64,000 nucleotides of DNA, from positions 538,501 to 602,500 of the forward strand of contig JAJTWR010000005.1 of NCBI GenBank assembly GCA_021613335.1, in the 5' to 3' direction. Position 1 is the first letter of the stretch, and each line of letters opens with the position of its first letter. Below, piece after piece: positions 26,001-39,800 of this stretch. The notes below the pieces were generated by a model. It ran no database searches. It was not told the DNA's origin and was given only the letters and a program-made list of their open reading frames with translations. This DNA is from Whitmania pigra (Eukaryota; Annelida; Clitellata; Hirudinida; Haemopidae). The translations under genes were made by a program, and so were the position numbers.

Positions 26001-29000
26001 TTACCATCTCTGAAATGTCACGATGAGCACCCCTCATGCTCGTGCCTATGGTGCTTTATAATTATAAACAATGGATTTTCGTTGCCCAATTGAAGTAATT
26101 AACTCTTCATTACTTGATTATTAATAATAAGTTATTTATTAAATGTTCCAAGGAAACATGATCCTCACAGCAAGGTCTTTGGCAGAGTCGACAGCAACAA
26201 AAAGGATGGCAGTTGATCCAGGAGTATTCTTCACCTAACAGATTAAATTAATATAATAACAATTTTTATTGTTATTATTATTACTATAGCTGTTATTATT
26301 ATTATCAAATGAAAAACAACCAATTACACTATGCATCCATCAATACTATTTAGTTTATAAAATCACAGAAATTAAACTAACTTTTGACCATTGTATTTGG
26401 GTTACTCAGATATTGTTGTCAACATTATTAGGTAACTACTTAACCAACCCTATCGGAGTCATTGGCATCAGCTGTGAGATAATACATTGTGGCAATTATG
26501 CGTATCCTTCCTGTCTTCACGTTCGACAGCTTGATCCACTGTTAAACAAAAGCAATTAATAATAAAAGATAACGATAATAATAAACCAAATAATAACATT
26601 AATCTTAATAATGAAGTAATAAGTGTAATTAATAATTTGTAACTGTACATAATTTATACAGCATGATATTCATAGCCTCTTAAGCACTATATAAATGATG
26701 ATGATGATGACGACGATGATGATGTTGATGATGATGATGATGAAGCCGATTTATATAGCGCTCCTTCCCAAGAGTGCTTGTGGAAGTACAGGTTGGGTTT
26801 CAAACACGATACATTGCGACTGTTGTCATTACTGCCTTGTGCCAATTCAGCTAACCAGCAGGTTAATAATCAATTAATAATCATTCAAACTTTACAAGCA
26901 GTTCACCTCATCCATGCGTCCAACTTTGGCCAAATCTTCTATTCTGATGTAGGTGCTGTTGCAATTAAAACAAGCTCGTTAGTAATTATCGAATGTTAGT
27001 CACAACGAATGAAATAACTCAGGGGACAACCATCATAAATTAACTAACCCACAGATTAAAATCTAAAAATAAACAGCCAGTATATTTATTTAATTATCAA
27101 TATTTATTTATTCTTAATTAATAAATTAACATTATTAATTACTAATTAATTATTAATTAACAAAAATTTTGAAGTGGCGAGCAATGTTGGACGTTTAAAC
27201 ATACTTCCCTATGAAGTCATCGCTGGCGTGATCATCGTGGTCGTAGACATTCACCTCTATTTCCTGGCCCTGGATGTTCTTCACAATAAACTGGAGAAGG
27301 AAAGAACCACTTGATATGCATGAACTCATAAATATTCATTATGTCAATGTTTAAAATGTTAACATTAATTTCTTAAAATCAGTACGTCGATAAGTTGAGA
27401 AATGCGAATATGAGATAAATGCTTCGACAATGCTTGCACGATCAAACACGAAAAAGTGGATTAGGAGATAATATGAAAAAATTTATATTAATGATTTGTG
27501 TGAATTACTGAATTATTAAATCATTATATTAAAAGTAATCAATGACAAAATGTTCATTTGACTTTGTAGGCTACAAAATCTCTATGAAGAGGTTGATTAG
27601 GTTGATTTTAATAAAAAAAAAGTGAAAATTTTATTATTGGCAGTATTAATAAGAAGCTATTAATACATATCACAGGTGATGATTTAGTGTCTATTAATAG
27701 ATATCGATATGGTGATATTGGTAATCAGCAATCAATTTAACAAACCTCAAAAGATTCATCCCATCTCGGCCTCACAGTACTCTCTTTGTACTTAGTCGAA
27801 TATGTAACTCCTCCCACTTTATTAAAAAAATATAGAATTGGTTAAAGCACTACAGAATTTGTAATACATAACCAATATAATCATTAATATATTCATTAAC
27901 AATGTTTTCACTAAATTGGAGTTATAATTGAGCCAATTGATCCTTATAATTAAGATCTCATTAAATCACTTACAGTTAAGATAGCCAATTAGATCAAATC
28001 AATAACAAACTGGGTCATTTAAAAATCACTTACAGTTAAGATAGCCAATTAGATCAAACCACTAACAAACTGGGTCAGGTCGTTTAAAAAACTTGCATTA
28101 CAACTTCACCAACACCTGACCAATTTTTGACAGCATACCTGAAATCTTGCAGTATGGATCGGACTTTCCCTTCCCGAATATTTTCCCCGCGTCTGCTCTC
28201 TTCAAGTCGTCTGCCTCCATCAACGTCACCCTCACGACGGCCTGTCGACGACGTGACAAAAGGTTATTGCTAAGTATTAACATGAAGTGGATAATAAATT
28301 TACTATTTATTACTAAATTACTAAATTTACTGGCAATTACTAAGAGCTTTTGACCAACAAATCAATTAACTTTGCTTTCATTACAATAACAAAAATATAT
28401 AACAATAACAAATATATATATGTCTTAAATTATATCCCTAAGCCTGACTAAAATACAAGAACAATTAGTTAATTATTTTAACTAATTTTATGTTGTAAAC
28501 AATTTTAAGAATGAATGAATGAACCTCAGAAACACCATTACCAACCTGTGGCATGGTGACCTCCTTCCTGGTGAGGATCATGTCCTCGTCCGAGCAGAGG
28601 TCGACTCGGATGAAGTTCGGCAGGACGATCACATTAGACACCTGGTCTGCGATTATCTTGCGAAGAGAGTCGCTATGAAGGAATGAAGGAGGCGATGATG
28701 ACGATGATTAATGTGATGAGCATGATGATGATGATGATGATGATGATGATTGTGAGGCTGATTATGAAGAGTAGGAGAACTGGATTCACTCACTTGAGTA
28801 TTGGCATGTCTAGTGCATTTGCAAAGTTCGTGAGATCGAAATCCATATTCTGGACAAAATAAACATCTGCCATTTAAATGTGGTTGTGCATGTCAACAAA
28901 ATCTTTCAAGGGAATTTACAAGAAAATAACAACAGTTCATGAAAAAATAATATTTAATGATTACTAGCTATTGATTCAACTGTGATTGAATTTTAAGAAT

Positions 29001-31521
29001 TTGTGATCAAATAATTAATAAATAAGTAATGTTGTCAATGTTTAGAATATTCTTTAATGTTCTTACTGGAAATATTTCTTCAGAATTACAATGATTTGAT
29101 AAATAAGTGGCATTTATTAATTGTAGAGAAATTTCTAAGGCAACAGTCACGAAGTCCAACTCACGGGCGGATTTAGGAAGCAGAATTCAAATCCACCGAC
29201 CAGTGGGATCTTGTTGATCAGAGGTCTTAAGATGACCCTCGCTGTTCCGTGCAACTGGAGGGAAGGAATGAATCACTGAACGAGTGAGTGAGTGAGTGAG
29301 TGAGTGAGTGAGTGAGTGAATGAGTGTGAGTGAGTGAGTGAGTGAGTGAGTGAGTGAGTGAGTGAGTGATTGGGTGAGTGAGTGAAATTGAGCAAACGAA
29401 TACATTTTACAAGCCAACCAAAATATCTTTGATGCCAGCTTTAATTCCATTGAGAGAAACATTGATGTCAGCATCACCCAGATACCTGATAGAAACAAAG
29501 CATGTGGCTGTACATTCCATTGCACATTGTGCATCAGCAAACCGAGTGCACACAGCTATTGTTGAAGTTTTAAAGGCCAGAATGACAAGCTTGTGCTACT
29601 CATTTTGGACTAGTCAGCGAGATCAATATCTGTTGAATCACTCAAGGTGATAATAACGAGAGTAATAAAAATAATATTATATTATCAAATAATAATAATA
29701 AATAATCCCCTATTATAATTATATTATCGTGCTGTTCCAATATTAAATCAGCAGCTCTAAAATCTTGTCAGGTGAATTATGCTGATTTGAAATTAAGTCA
29801 CTTAACCATCATACATCGGTGCATGCATGACCTGTGGCTGGTGTGCACTAACAGCATTTGGATTGTATAGGTACTGTCTTTTGCATTGCTGATATCACAT
29901 GCAATCATGTAGGATTCATTATGCTTGAGATGTAATATTTTAACATTAAATTCTCCCCAAACAAATTTAATCTTAATTATGCTTGGCTTTAAATTGGTAT
30001 AATGGCCAATGGTCATGGCAAATGGCTTCAATTCACTCAAATATTGTTTCAATATTTTAAAAAAACAATAAATGCATAATCATCGGATTTGAAATTTATC
30101 AAAACACTGAAAGGCTTATCCACCACCAAACTTCACTCACAAATCAGACAACTAGAATATCAAATAGATTCATTTCTGCTATTGGATGTCTAATCACCCT
30201 AACCCACTCTCATTAATGGAAGACAAATAAACACTAAGGACACGTGAACACTAACGACAACTCTGAACACTAACGACAACTCGGCATCCAGAACGATTTC
30301 ATCCCTCTTGACGTTGTCGATGTAAACCTTTACTCCACCAAGTCTGATGGGCTGGAAGGAAGAAAGGATGGATGGATGGATGGATGGATGGATGGATGGA
30401 TGGATGAAAGTACAGATGAACAGAACAGATGAACAAAAGTATGTGGATGTGTAGAACATATTGCAGATTATTACTCTGAATGGGCTTGTGAAAAATGAAA
30501 CAAGATGTTGGGAATAATGATTTTAATAAATTATAAGCTAATTTTGCTTTAATTAGCTGCTGAATGGTACTAATAACTGTATCAAGTAGTTGAATCATTC
30601 AATAATAACTTGATGGTATGAATGACCAAATGAACAAGCTAATTACAACAGGCAAATGAATCAATAAAACAGATGAAAACCAACAATGTCTCCAAGGCAA
30701 ATATCTTCAAATCTGAACGGCTGGAGATACTTTGGCACCTTCTCGTTGATGGTACCTTCGAGCCCTTTGAGAGTTTTTGCAACATGCTCTCCCACATAGG
30801 GCCACATCTGCTGAACCACCTGCAACAAATAATTGTACTAGCCTTTATTACCTAATACTTTCAAAATGTAGTTGTTATTATAATTGTTACCTTATTAAGC
30901 CACTCTGCACGTTCAATGTCAGGAAAGTAAACCTGTTTTTAAATAATTGTGTTATAATTTCTATTCCATCAAATATGCAATTTCTAATATTATGAAAACT
31001 ATTGATTGATTAAGCATTACAGATGCTAATACCAATACTACCTGAACTGTGACAATTAAAAGCTTTAATGTTGACATTATTTTACCAACTTTTCTTAACA
31101 AATTCAACTTTTGCACTCCATTTTAGAGCTAAAATTAAATGAGGTAATCATGCAAATTAAGACGTTATAAATGTTTGCAAAATTAAACAAAAATGTTATG
31201 CAAACAAGCAACAATTTTTCATCTGCCTACCCATGATGGGAGTTCATCGACCCTAGCCAAAGTCGGTTCCTCGGCCGCTCTGGCCTCTTCCTCTCTGACC
31301 TTATTGGATTTCCTGAACTCTTTCCCAACGAAATAAAGAGCAGACGCCCCGATAACCCAAGATAGACTAAATTTCATCCACCCGACTCCCCATATGGCAA
31401 GCAGAAGACCGGCACTTGTGGCTGACTTTATCATCAACGGTAGCAGCTGAACACTTTGAGTCCGACTGGCCTTCTTTGGGCGGTCTGACTTTTGTCTGGC
31501 AATCTCCGTGCTTCCAGACAT
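20758..31521 (-). CDS. ESYT2: Extended synaptotagmin (E-Syt, ESYT2-like)
   Basis: E-Syts tether the ER to the plasma membrane and move lipids through an SMP domain. Exons: 31521-31231, 30932-30891, 30819-30685, 30351-30275, 29485-29419, 29254-29165, 28849-28794, 28672-28546, 28241-28139, 27816-27746, 27290-27205, 26955-26907, 26538-26449, 26234-26169, 23970-23809, 23502-23350, 22959-22787, 22400-22317, 21974-21840, about 21218-21040, 20818-20758. Residues 1-97 carry a basic N-terminus, a hydrophobic hairpin (about 26-68) and LPSWV. The SMP domain spans about 98-300 ([35 protein letters not shown]). Then come C2A (about 296-428, with [15 protein letters not shown] and [11 protein letters not shown] aspartates), C2B (about 430-555), a linker, and C2C (about 613-765, with [12 protein letters not shown] and a lysine-rich patch). 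The 19-20 junction does not keep frame as drawn, so a small exon may be missing. Confidence 0.95.
21591..21780 (+). repeat. tRNA-derived SINE, fullest copy
   Basis: The head resembles a Pol III promoter: TAGCCGAATGGGTTA (A-box-like) and GTGTTCGAAACCCAGCC (B-box-like, close to GGTTCGANNCC). After it come CGTCCCTGGGAAGGA and two copies of GCGCTATATAAATG around a GCGCCTCTGACGC segment. Related copies lie at 14700-14816, 26746-26862, 43091-43165, 45367-45443 and 54175-54342. It lies in an E-Syt intron, antisense to the gene, between exons that do not join in frame. Confidence 0.75.
23031..23063. repeat. (AAT)n microsatellite
   Basis: About eleven AAT triplets in an E-Syt intron, beyond the linker exon 22787-22959. 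Confidence 0.85.
23971..26168 (-). other. Large E-Syt intron, 2.2 kb
   Basis: This is the longest intron of the gene and splits the C2B domain after SAKDLA. It contains a short GAT repeat near 24005-24060 and otherwise AT-rich sequence. A 65-codon plus-strand frame at 25648-25845 has no recognisable features and is probably chance. Confidence 0.6.
26746..26862 (-). repeat. tRNA-derived SINE copy
   Basis: On the minus strand it reads GGTTAGCTGAATTGG, GGCAGTAATGACAACAGTCG, CGTGTTTGAAACCCAACC, then GGGAAGGAGCGCTATATAAA. This is collinear with the copy at 21591-21780 with moderate divergence. It is intronic in E-Syt and in the same transcriptional direction. Confidence 0.75.
27963..28079. repeat. 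Tandem 60-bp duplication in an E-Syt intron
   Basis: Two adjacent 60-bp units (about 27963-28019 and 28023-28079) differ at only a few bases. Each contains CTTACAGTTAAGATAGCC and ACAAACTGGGTCA. Each unit holds a TTACAG acceptor-like string on the plus strand, but the host gene is on the minus strand. Confidence 0.9.
29281..29388. repeat. (GAGT)n tetranucleotide repeat
   Basis: About 26 GAGT/TGAG units with few interruptions fill most of the intron between E-Syt exons 5 and 6. On the transcribed strand this is (ACTC)n. Confidence 0.95.
30247..30283 (-). repeat. Tandem duplication of the donor site of E-Syt exon 4
   Basis: On the minus strand GAGTTGTC|GTTAGTGTTCA occurs twice in succession, 19 bp apart. 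The first GT (after 30275) joins exon 5 in frame. The second would add 19 nt and shift the frame. Confidence 0.85.
30366..30406. repeat. (GGAT)n tetranucleotide repeat
   Basis: Ten GGAT units lie just upstream (transcript sense) of the acceptor of E-Syt exon 4, which starts at 30351. Confidence 0.9.
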
Positions 31522-32392
31522 TTTTCTTGCTTAAGATTGCTTAAGACGGCGAAGATTAAGTTCGATGGCTTAATTCAATATTTTGCTTCAGTGAACCGCA
31601 CAAAACTATAAACGGCCCCTGCTTCACTCTTCTACGCAGACGTGTTTCAGTACTGCTATTTGTTAAATAAAAACATTCAAACTATGCTAAATACATAAGC
31701 GCGATAAAAATTTTTTTAAAGTTTGTGCAGACTGATAAATGGTATGATTATCACATTTTTTTAGCATTTAGTGTACAGGTTTTACAAGCAGAGGTGATGC
31801 TGTTTATCCCAATATAAAATTATTCTTTAAAATAAAACATAATCAAAGTGTTTTTCTTTTTTTAATTTATTTTATATAAAATTAAAATTTTTAATCAATC
31901 ATGCTACCATGGTGAACCTCAATCACTTCTACAAAAAATAGTTGATATACTCGCCAAATATGAGAAGCCAAACTATGTCTACAAACCAGTAACGGTTAGC
32001 GTGTCGACGACGTTTTGTTAGCTATAGATGGAGAGCTAGGATCATGATGGTTTCTTTGGTGTTTTACAGGGACGTCCCCCTGACTTTTGACTAGACGCAT
32101 AAATCATCTTATCATGTTGTGCGAGGGTTTGCCCCTCTTTCATTTTGAGAGGGCCCCTTGACCCGGACCTCTGCTTCAAAGGGGCCTCGAACATCGAAAT
32201 AATAAATCTAAATTATCTAAGTCTTGTAGAACTATTACTTGATAATAATAAAATCTTTATGTGCCCCCAACTTTCAACAATTCAATGAATATTTCTAAAG
32301 AAAGCAATCGCGACTAAAAAAGTCGATTTTTATTGATTTTGCATTACTAAAATTTGCATACATTGGTTTCTTGTTGCACATCAAAATAGACA
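31522..32392. other. Intergenic: E-Syt promoter side
   Basis: AT-rich sequence between the E-Syt ATG (minus strand) and the ATG of a short plus-strand ORF at 32393. I see no clear TATA box, motif or repeat. If the short ORF is real, this would be a divergent promoter of about 870 bp. Confidence 0.4.
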
Positions 32393-32578
32393 ATGTCTAC
32401 ATTTTGTAAATGTTCTAGGCTTCTTCAAAGCTTCAAAACCAAAATATTTACTGATGACTTTTCTGGAAGAGGATGGTCGAGCAGCACATTTGAGAAGGGA
32501 TATCAAGATGTAGACGCAAGTCGAATAGAAGCTCAGAATCAAAACAAATCAAAACTACCCACAACGTATTTATTTTAA
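32393..32578 (+). CDS. Unrecognised 61-aa ORF
   Basis: A single open frame starts with ATG at 32393 and ends in TAA. The product begins MSTFCKCSRLLQSF and is basic and free of acidic residues for its first 20 residues, compatible with a mitochondrial presequence. The rest is polar (DDFSGRGWSSSTFEKGYQD, then a Gln/Asn/Lys-rich end). There is no membrane segment. I recognise no family. It lies upstream of and divergent from E-Syt. It may be a small gene, the first exon of something larger, or chance; in this AT-rich sequence a 61-codon frame of mixed composition is mildly suggestive only. Confidence 0.3.
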   Translation: MSTFCKCSRLLQSFKTKIFTDDFSGRGWSSSTFEKGYQDVDASRIEAQNQNKSKLPTTYLF

Positions 32579-33466
32579 TTTTATCATTTCTAACCTTTGA
32601 AGAAAGTAACCTAAGTAATGCCTAGTGATATATAATATCCATTGGGAAAAGTCACTTAGGTCATACATATTTTTCCATGTATTTCTTCCATTCAATTAGT
32701 TATTAATATGCAATAGTTTGTGTTGAAAGTTTTGATGAAAACATTACTCTGTATCAAGCTTTGATGTACTTGTTTTATTTGGATATATTTAAATTGTTTA
32801 TGCTCATTAATTTTTGAAATTAAATATTAGTGTATTAATTCAATGGTCACACATTAACTTCAAATTTTCTTCAAGTATATCACATATTACATATTACATT
32901 TCATTTCATACTTGTCAATTCAATGGCTAGAATTTCATTCTTAACAATGCTTTTTTGAAGCTGAAAAATAAAAAGAGTAAGTATTAATGTTGATGTAAGC
33001 TTTTTAAAGTTAATAGGTTGAGTGATCTATTAGGAGAGATATATAAAAATAATTGAAATAAGTTTGGTTCATGGTTGATTGAAATTTTATAGTTACTTGC
33101 AGGTCTATAATTCTTTTGATGACATCTGTATCAGTACAAGTCATAACCTGATTGGCTGTAATTGCAAAAGGAGTGTTGAAACTGACTGATCAGTATTTAG
33201 TTTAGTCAGTCATCAAGATCTAAAGCACTTTCAATTGTCTAGCCTGAACTTTGACTATTCAGTAAGTTGAATAGTTTAGTAGAGTTTATTATTACGTTTG
33301 CTATTATTTTTGTTGTGTTGTTAATTTTTTAAATTTATTATAATTTATTCTATTTTCTAAAATATCTTTAAGAACAGCAAAAGTCTATTCTATTTGTTTA
33401 GGCTAGAGCTTGCATGAGCCTTTTGCCGAGTCAAAATATATCGATTGAAAGCTTTTCTTTTAAGAT

Positions 33467-34924
33467 ATGCTTGTGATTAAAATATTTACAAAAATAGCTT
33501 TATTCTGCTTAAACTTTGCTTTAGGTCTAGAACATTCTTGTTTATCGTTTCTGAACAAAAGCTTGATTATTAATGTCGGTAACGCTTCGGAAGTTTATTA
33601 TGGGTTAATTCGAGTCATTCGTAATGGCACGATATCTGCAAAGTTGGAGGGGTAAGTGCTTACAAAGTTTGCCTACATTTTTGTTAAAAGATTTGCCTTA
33701 TCATGTTGATTATAATATCTAAACAATAATGAATATCAGTTTACGCCTGGATTCTTCAAAAAACCTGGTTGTTGAGCAGCCTATGAATTTCTTGAATGAA
33801 ACCTTTCATTGGAGTGGACAAACTGCAAAAATTTTATTTTGCAGAGGTAAGAATGATAATGCCGGTTAAATTTTCAGCCGAAATATTTTTGAAAGTTGAA
33901 TTGTTATCTTTTGGTTAAAGGAACTTACTATGTCTGCTATGATCTTTCAGAAGAAGAGTTTAGGAATAAGTCAAGTTAGTGCCATTGTCTTTATTTCATT
34001 TCTATCCATTTGTTACAATTACGTTGTAAAAAAAGAACAAAGCAATGCAATAATCAAATTTAAATTGAGCACCCCTTGTTCTAAATCATGTAATGACTAT
34101 TCAAATGACAGCAGTAATGCAACGTCGTCATGCGAAATGGTCTGTCGTTTAATTTTGAACTTGAGTGGGTTGAAAGTAATCCAGTTAATGTATAATTTTG
34201 TTCAAAATTTTAATTATTTGTCATGATAGCAATCTGTGCACAATCCACTACCTCACCTGGTGAGTTTCAAGGTTTGATTAAAATAATATTAGTTACACAT
34301 ATCAACCATAATTAATTGGTTAAAACTCTGTGATCATGGTGTGTATCCAGTTATTCCTATCTCAATGAAAGATTGTTGTCTTATTGCAAGCATTTCTGAT
34401 TAAAATATGAGTTTAGCTTAATTATCATTATTTAAACATTATTATTTCGTATGGAAGGAGTCGTGAATAACTTAGAGTCTAAGTCTTCAACAGTGAATAT
34501 TAAGTAATTCATAATAAAATTTATATTTTGTGATGAATACTCTCATTTCATTGTGTTTCCTCCGTAAAAGTTTATTTGGAATATTAGTGCAAGAGCATAT
34601 AAGTAAGTTAAGTAGAAATGTTTAACCAGTTTGAATGCCATTATCAACGTATTTTATTTTAAATACTTCGTAACGTGTTTTATGACAGCACTAACCTGTC
34701 CTAACAAAATTCATCAATTGACTTTCTTAGAGCCTCAAGACTCAAGACAATGGTGCTTTCTCCTATTAATAGTTCCTGTCATCATCATCATCCTAGCAGT
34801 TATAGTTTTGAAGAAAAAAAAATGCAATAACAAGGCAAAGGGAAGTGGGATGGATAAATTGAATGTGAATGATCATTCCAAATGTGGTGATGATCAAATG
34901 CACCTTAATAATAATAATTATTAA
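33467..34924 (+). CDS. Unrecognised type I membrane glycoprotein
   Basis: Six exons join in frame: 33467-33651, 33740-33846, 33921-33974, 34036-34143, 34230-34259, 34689-34924 (720 nt, 239 aa). The start MLVIKIFTKIALFCLNFALG is a good signal peptide. The presumed extracellular part, about residues 21-170, has at least five N-glycosylation sequons (NAS, NGT, NET, NKS, NDS, NAT) and several cysteines (LFCRG, YYVCYD, TPCSKSC, SSCEM, ICAQ, LTCP). One transmembrane helix follows (CFLLLIVPVIIIILAVIVL), then a KKKKC stop-transfer and a polar tail of about 40 residues ending in Asn. I recognise no domain. Exons 1-3 have the best borders. The acceptor of exon 4 (AAAAAAAG) and its donor (T|GTCGTT) are weak, so the middle is provisional. 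Confidence 0.6.
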
Positions 34925-36824
<1,900 letters not shown>

Positions 36825-39800
36825 TCATTTGGTCTTCAAGCCCTTTGACCTTTCTAGCCTCTTAAGGAGGTGATTCCTCTCAACCTCCAACTCTGACCTT
36901 GCATTCTCTGCCTCCCTCAACTCCTTCTGAAGCTTCCTTCTTTCGTTCCTCAGTTCTTCCTCGCCTCGTTCCGAGTTTTCAGCAGCTGCCTTGTAGCGTT
37001 TCACCTGAGCTTCAAGTCGAGCTACCTGAAGTGGAAGGAGAAGAGTTTATTTGATGACTTGGAATTTTGAACGTGCAGTACAATTGTAGATAACAAGGTG
37101 ATGTGGTCATGCTAGCAATTGTTAAGATGCCGGCATCTGTCGCAGAAGAAAAGACTAGTGCACACAACGAGCGTTTGTTGAATGTATTGCCAGGACTAGT
37201 GATTTAAAACCAAATGTTAAATGTAGTCAGTAATAAACATTTATTTATTAAATAAACGTTTAATTAAAGTATTGATGACATTTTTAATTACAGTTTTGAG
37301 AATCGTTTTGATTGGTTTACTAACCATTCCCTCTAGGGTCGCGACCTCCTGGTGGGCCTTGTTTACCTTTAGCTTGTAATCTTTTAACTGCCTCTTAAGT
37401 TCAGCTGGATGTAAAAAATTAATTTAACAATCACACAATACTATTACTTGATAAATACAACTTATATCCATAAATAAATATTTAAGGCTATTAACTGTCA
37501 TATTTTTAAAACAATCACTCTTACATCAAGTATGTAGGCCAGCAAGTCAATGTCAAATTCAATGCACTCACGATGTTCACCATCAAAGCTCACCATGAGT
37601 GTTCGAGTCGACCTCATTACCACCCTCCCCAGATCCTCCACCGTTATTGAATCTGCTGGGAGTGGGGCTATGTGATTTAAACCTGTCCGTCACGCTTCGT
37701 CGCTCTCTTTCCTCGTCTAGGTCATGCTTGAGTTTCTTCACCTGGAAGTTATAAGTCATCTTCATCAAATTCAATATCATGCCTATCTAAGATTAATTAA
37801 CTGTTGATGTATACAGTTTGATATTTTGCTTCTTCACAGCCAATGAGACTTGTTAGTACAATAATTACCAAGCTAGCATCCAATCAGGGATTTTGTTACA
37901 TACAAAGACAGTATCATCAACCAACCAGCTTTTCCAATGCTTTCTTTTCTTCATCTAGTTTGATTAGTCTGTCATCTGTACGTTTAATACTAGTATTATT
38001 AACATTGAAATTAAGGCCCCTTGATCATTAAAAATTAAAAAATAAAAATTGTGAGGATATGAAACTAAATATTTAACATAATTATTAACAATATTATTTG
38101 TGGTCAAATAAATTCTAATTCAGAATACAGAAATGTCTCTCATTTCCAACCATTTAATACTCATAATGTGTTGTTCATAAGAGTGCCTTCGCTTCATCTT
38201 ACCTGGCTACATAAGGCACACCAAATGTCAGCAAATTAGCGAATCAACTTTAACAAGAATTTGTAAGCAATTGAAATAATGCATTAACACATAGTTACAA
38301 ATAAGCAACAATAAAAATGAAATCCCCGCCTGTTCCAACTTTCATTTATTTTACCTAAAGTCCCAGAAAAGTTCTCGAGCACGTCGAGCGCCTTCTGCGA
38401 CACAAGGGCACATTTCTTCTTCTCTTTCTGCTGCACTTCGCCATCGACATTGTCTTCATCTTCGGAGACGTCGTCCGATATGAAGATTAGGCCGTGTTCC
38501 TGGTAATTTTTACCAATTTTAGCACATTTAAATGCATTTGAATTAACAATATTCTTATCCTGTTAAAAAGGATTTGTAATGACAATATCGCTCACTGAAG
38601 GTGCTCTTATCCTATTAAATAATAAATAAATATTAAAGTGACAGAGTTAGGAGCCCAATGCATCAATTGATATCTAGCTGGTATTTTTACAAATCCAACT
38701 CATGATGCAAAGCACAGCACATATAAAGAGGTGATGTGGTAATGCAATATACAAGAAAAGTATTGGTATGAATTATAATAATAATTAAAATATTAGCGTA
38801 GGCATTTGCATGTTTATTAAGTAACTACTGTAGTATTTAGCCAATTTAATGATAACGATGAAGATGATGGTGCTGATGTATACTAATTAATCTAATCTTA
38901 CCTGTATGAGGAGGTCTCTCTGCTGCAGTTGTTCTTGTAACTTGGAGACTGTTGCCTCAAGGAGTTCGTGTGCCTTTTTCTTGTGCTCGTAATCCTTCGC
39001 ATGGAATTGTAATGCATCAACACAAGATCATCACAAGATCAATACAAGACCAGTTGAAGATCAATACAAGACCAGTTGAAGATCAGTAGAAGATCAATAC
39101 AAGATCAATGATTGATCTCTGACCTCCTATATTTCATTCCTATAATTACTAAATAACCATCATCATTTGCAGCATCAATGACACCTAATGTCTAATGTCA
39201 TTGCCATTATATTGTTATCTTCATTATTGACATATCATAACCACAATTGAAAAACACTATGATCACAGCATCACTATCATTATCATGATCACAAACACCA
39301 CTACCCTGGTCTTATCTTTGAGCTGCCTCCTGAGTTCAGTATTGACCTCGGAAAGGTCATCCAAATCCTCGGTCAGCAGAGCCACCCTGAAGGTCAAAGT
39401 CTGTTTGTCGTTGTCCAGTTGCGCATTGTGCGTCATCGTCTTGACGAACTTCTCTTGCAGCTCAGAGAGCTCTTTCTGATTGGACGAACAGTTAGCCAAT
39501 CAATGTAGCCGAATTGACAATGGAAAGACAATACATGTTCCATATGTAATAATGATAACCGATAACATAAAAATCATGTAATGTTATCTCTGGAAATCTC
39601 TAATACATGAGCAGAATGTTTGGATGGTAATGATGATGTGTGTTAGTGTTACTGATGAATTGCTAAAACTCCCAAAAAATAGAGTTGATAAAGCTATGAA
39701 AGCTTTATTAAAGGTGCCTTATCTACAAAATTAATGAGGCAATTTGTGGTGCTTCCATTAATACCAGTGATCTAATAATAATAGGTGATAATAATAATCA

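Noticed and set aside
29281..29388. The regular 4-bp repeat as a possible CRISPR-like or telomeric array
   Set aside because: It is a perfect GAGT microsatellite with no spacers, inside an intron of an animal gene.
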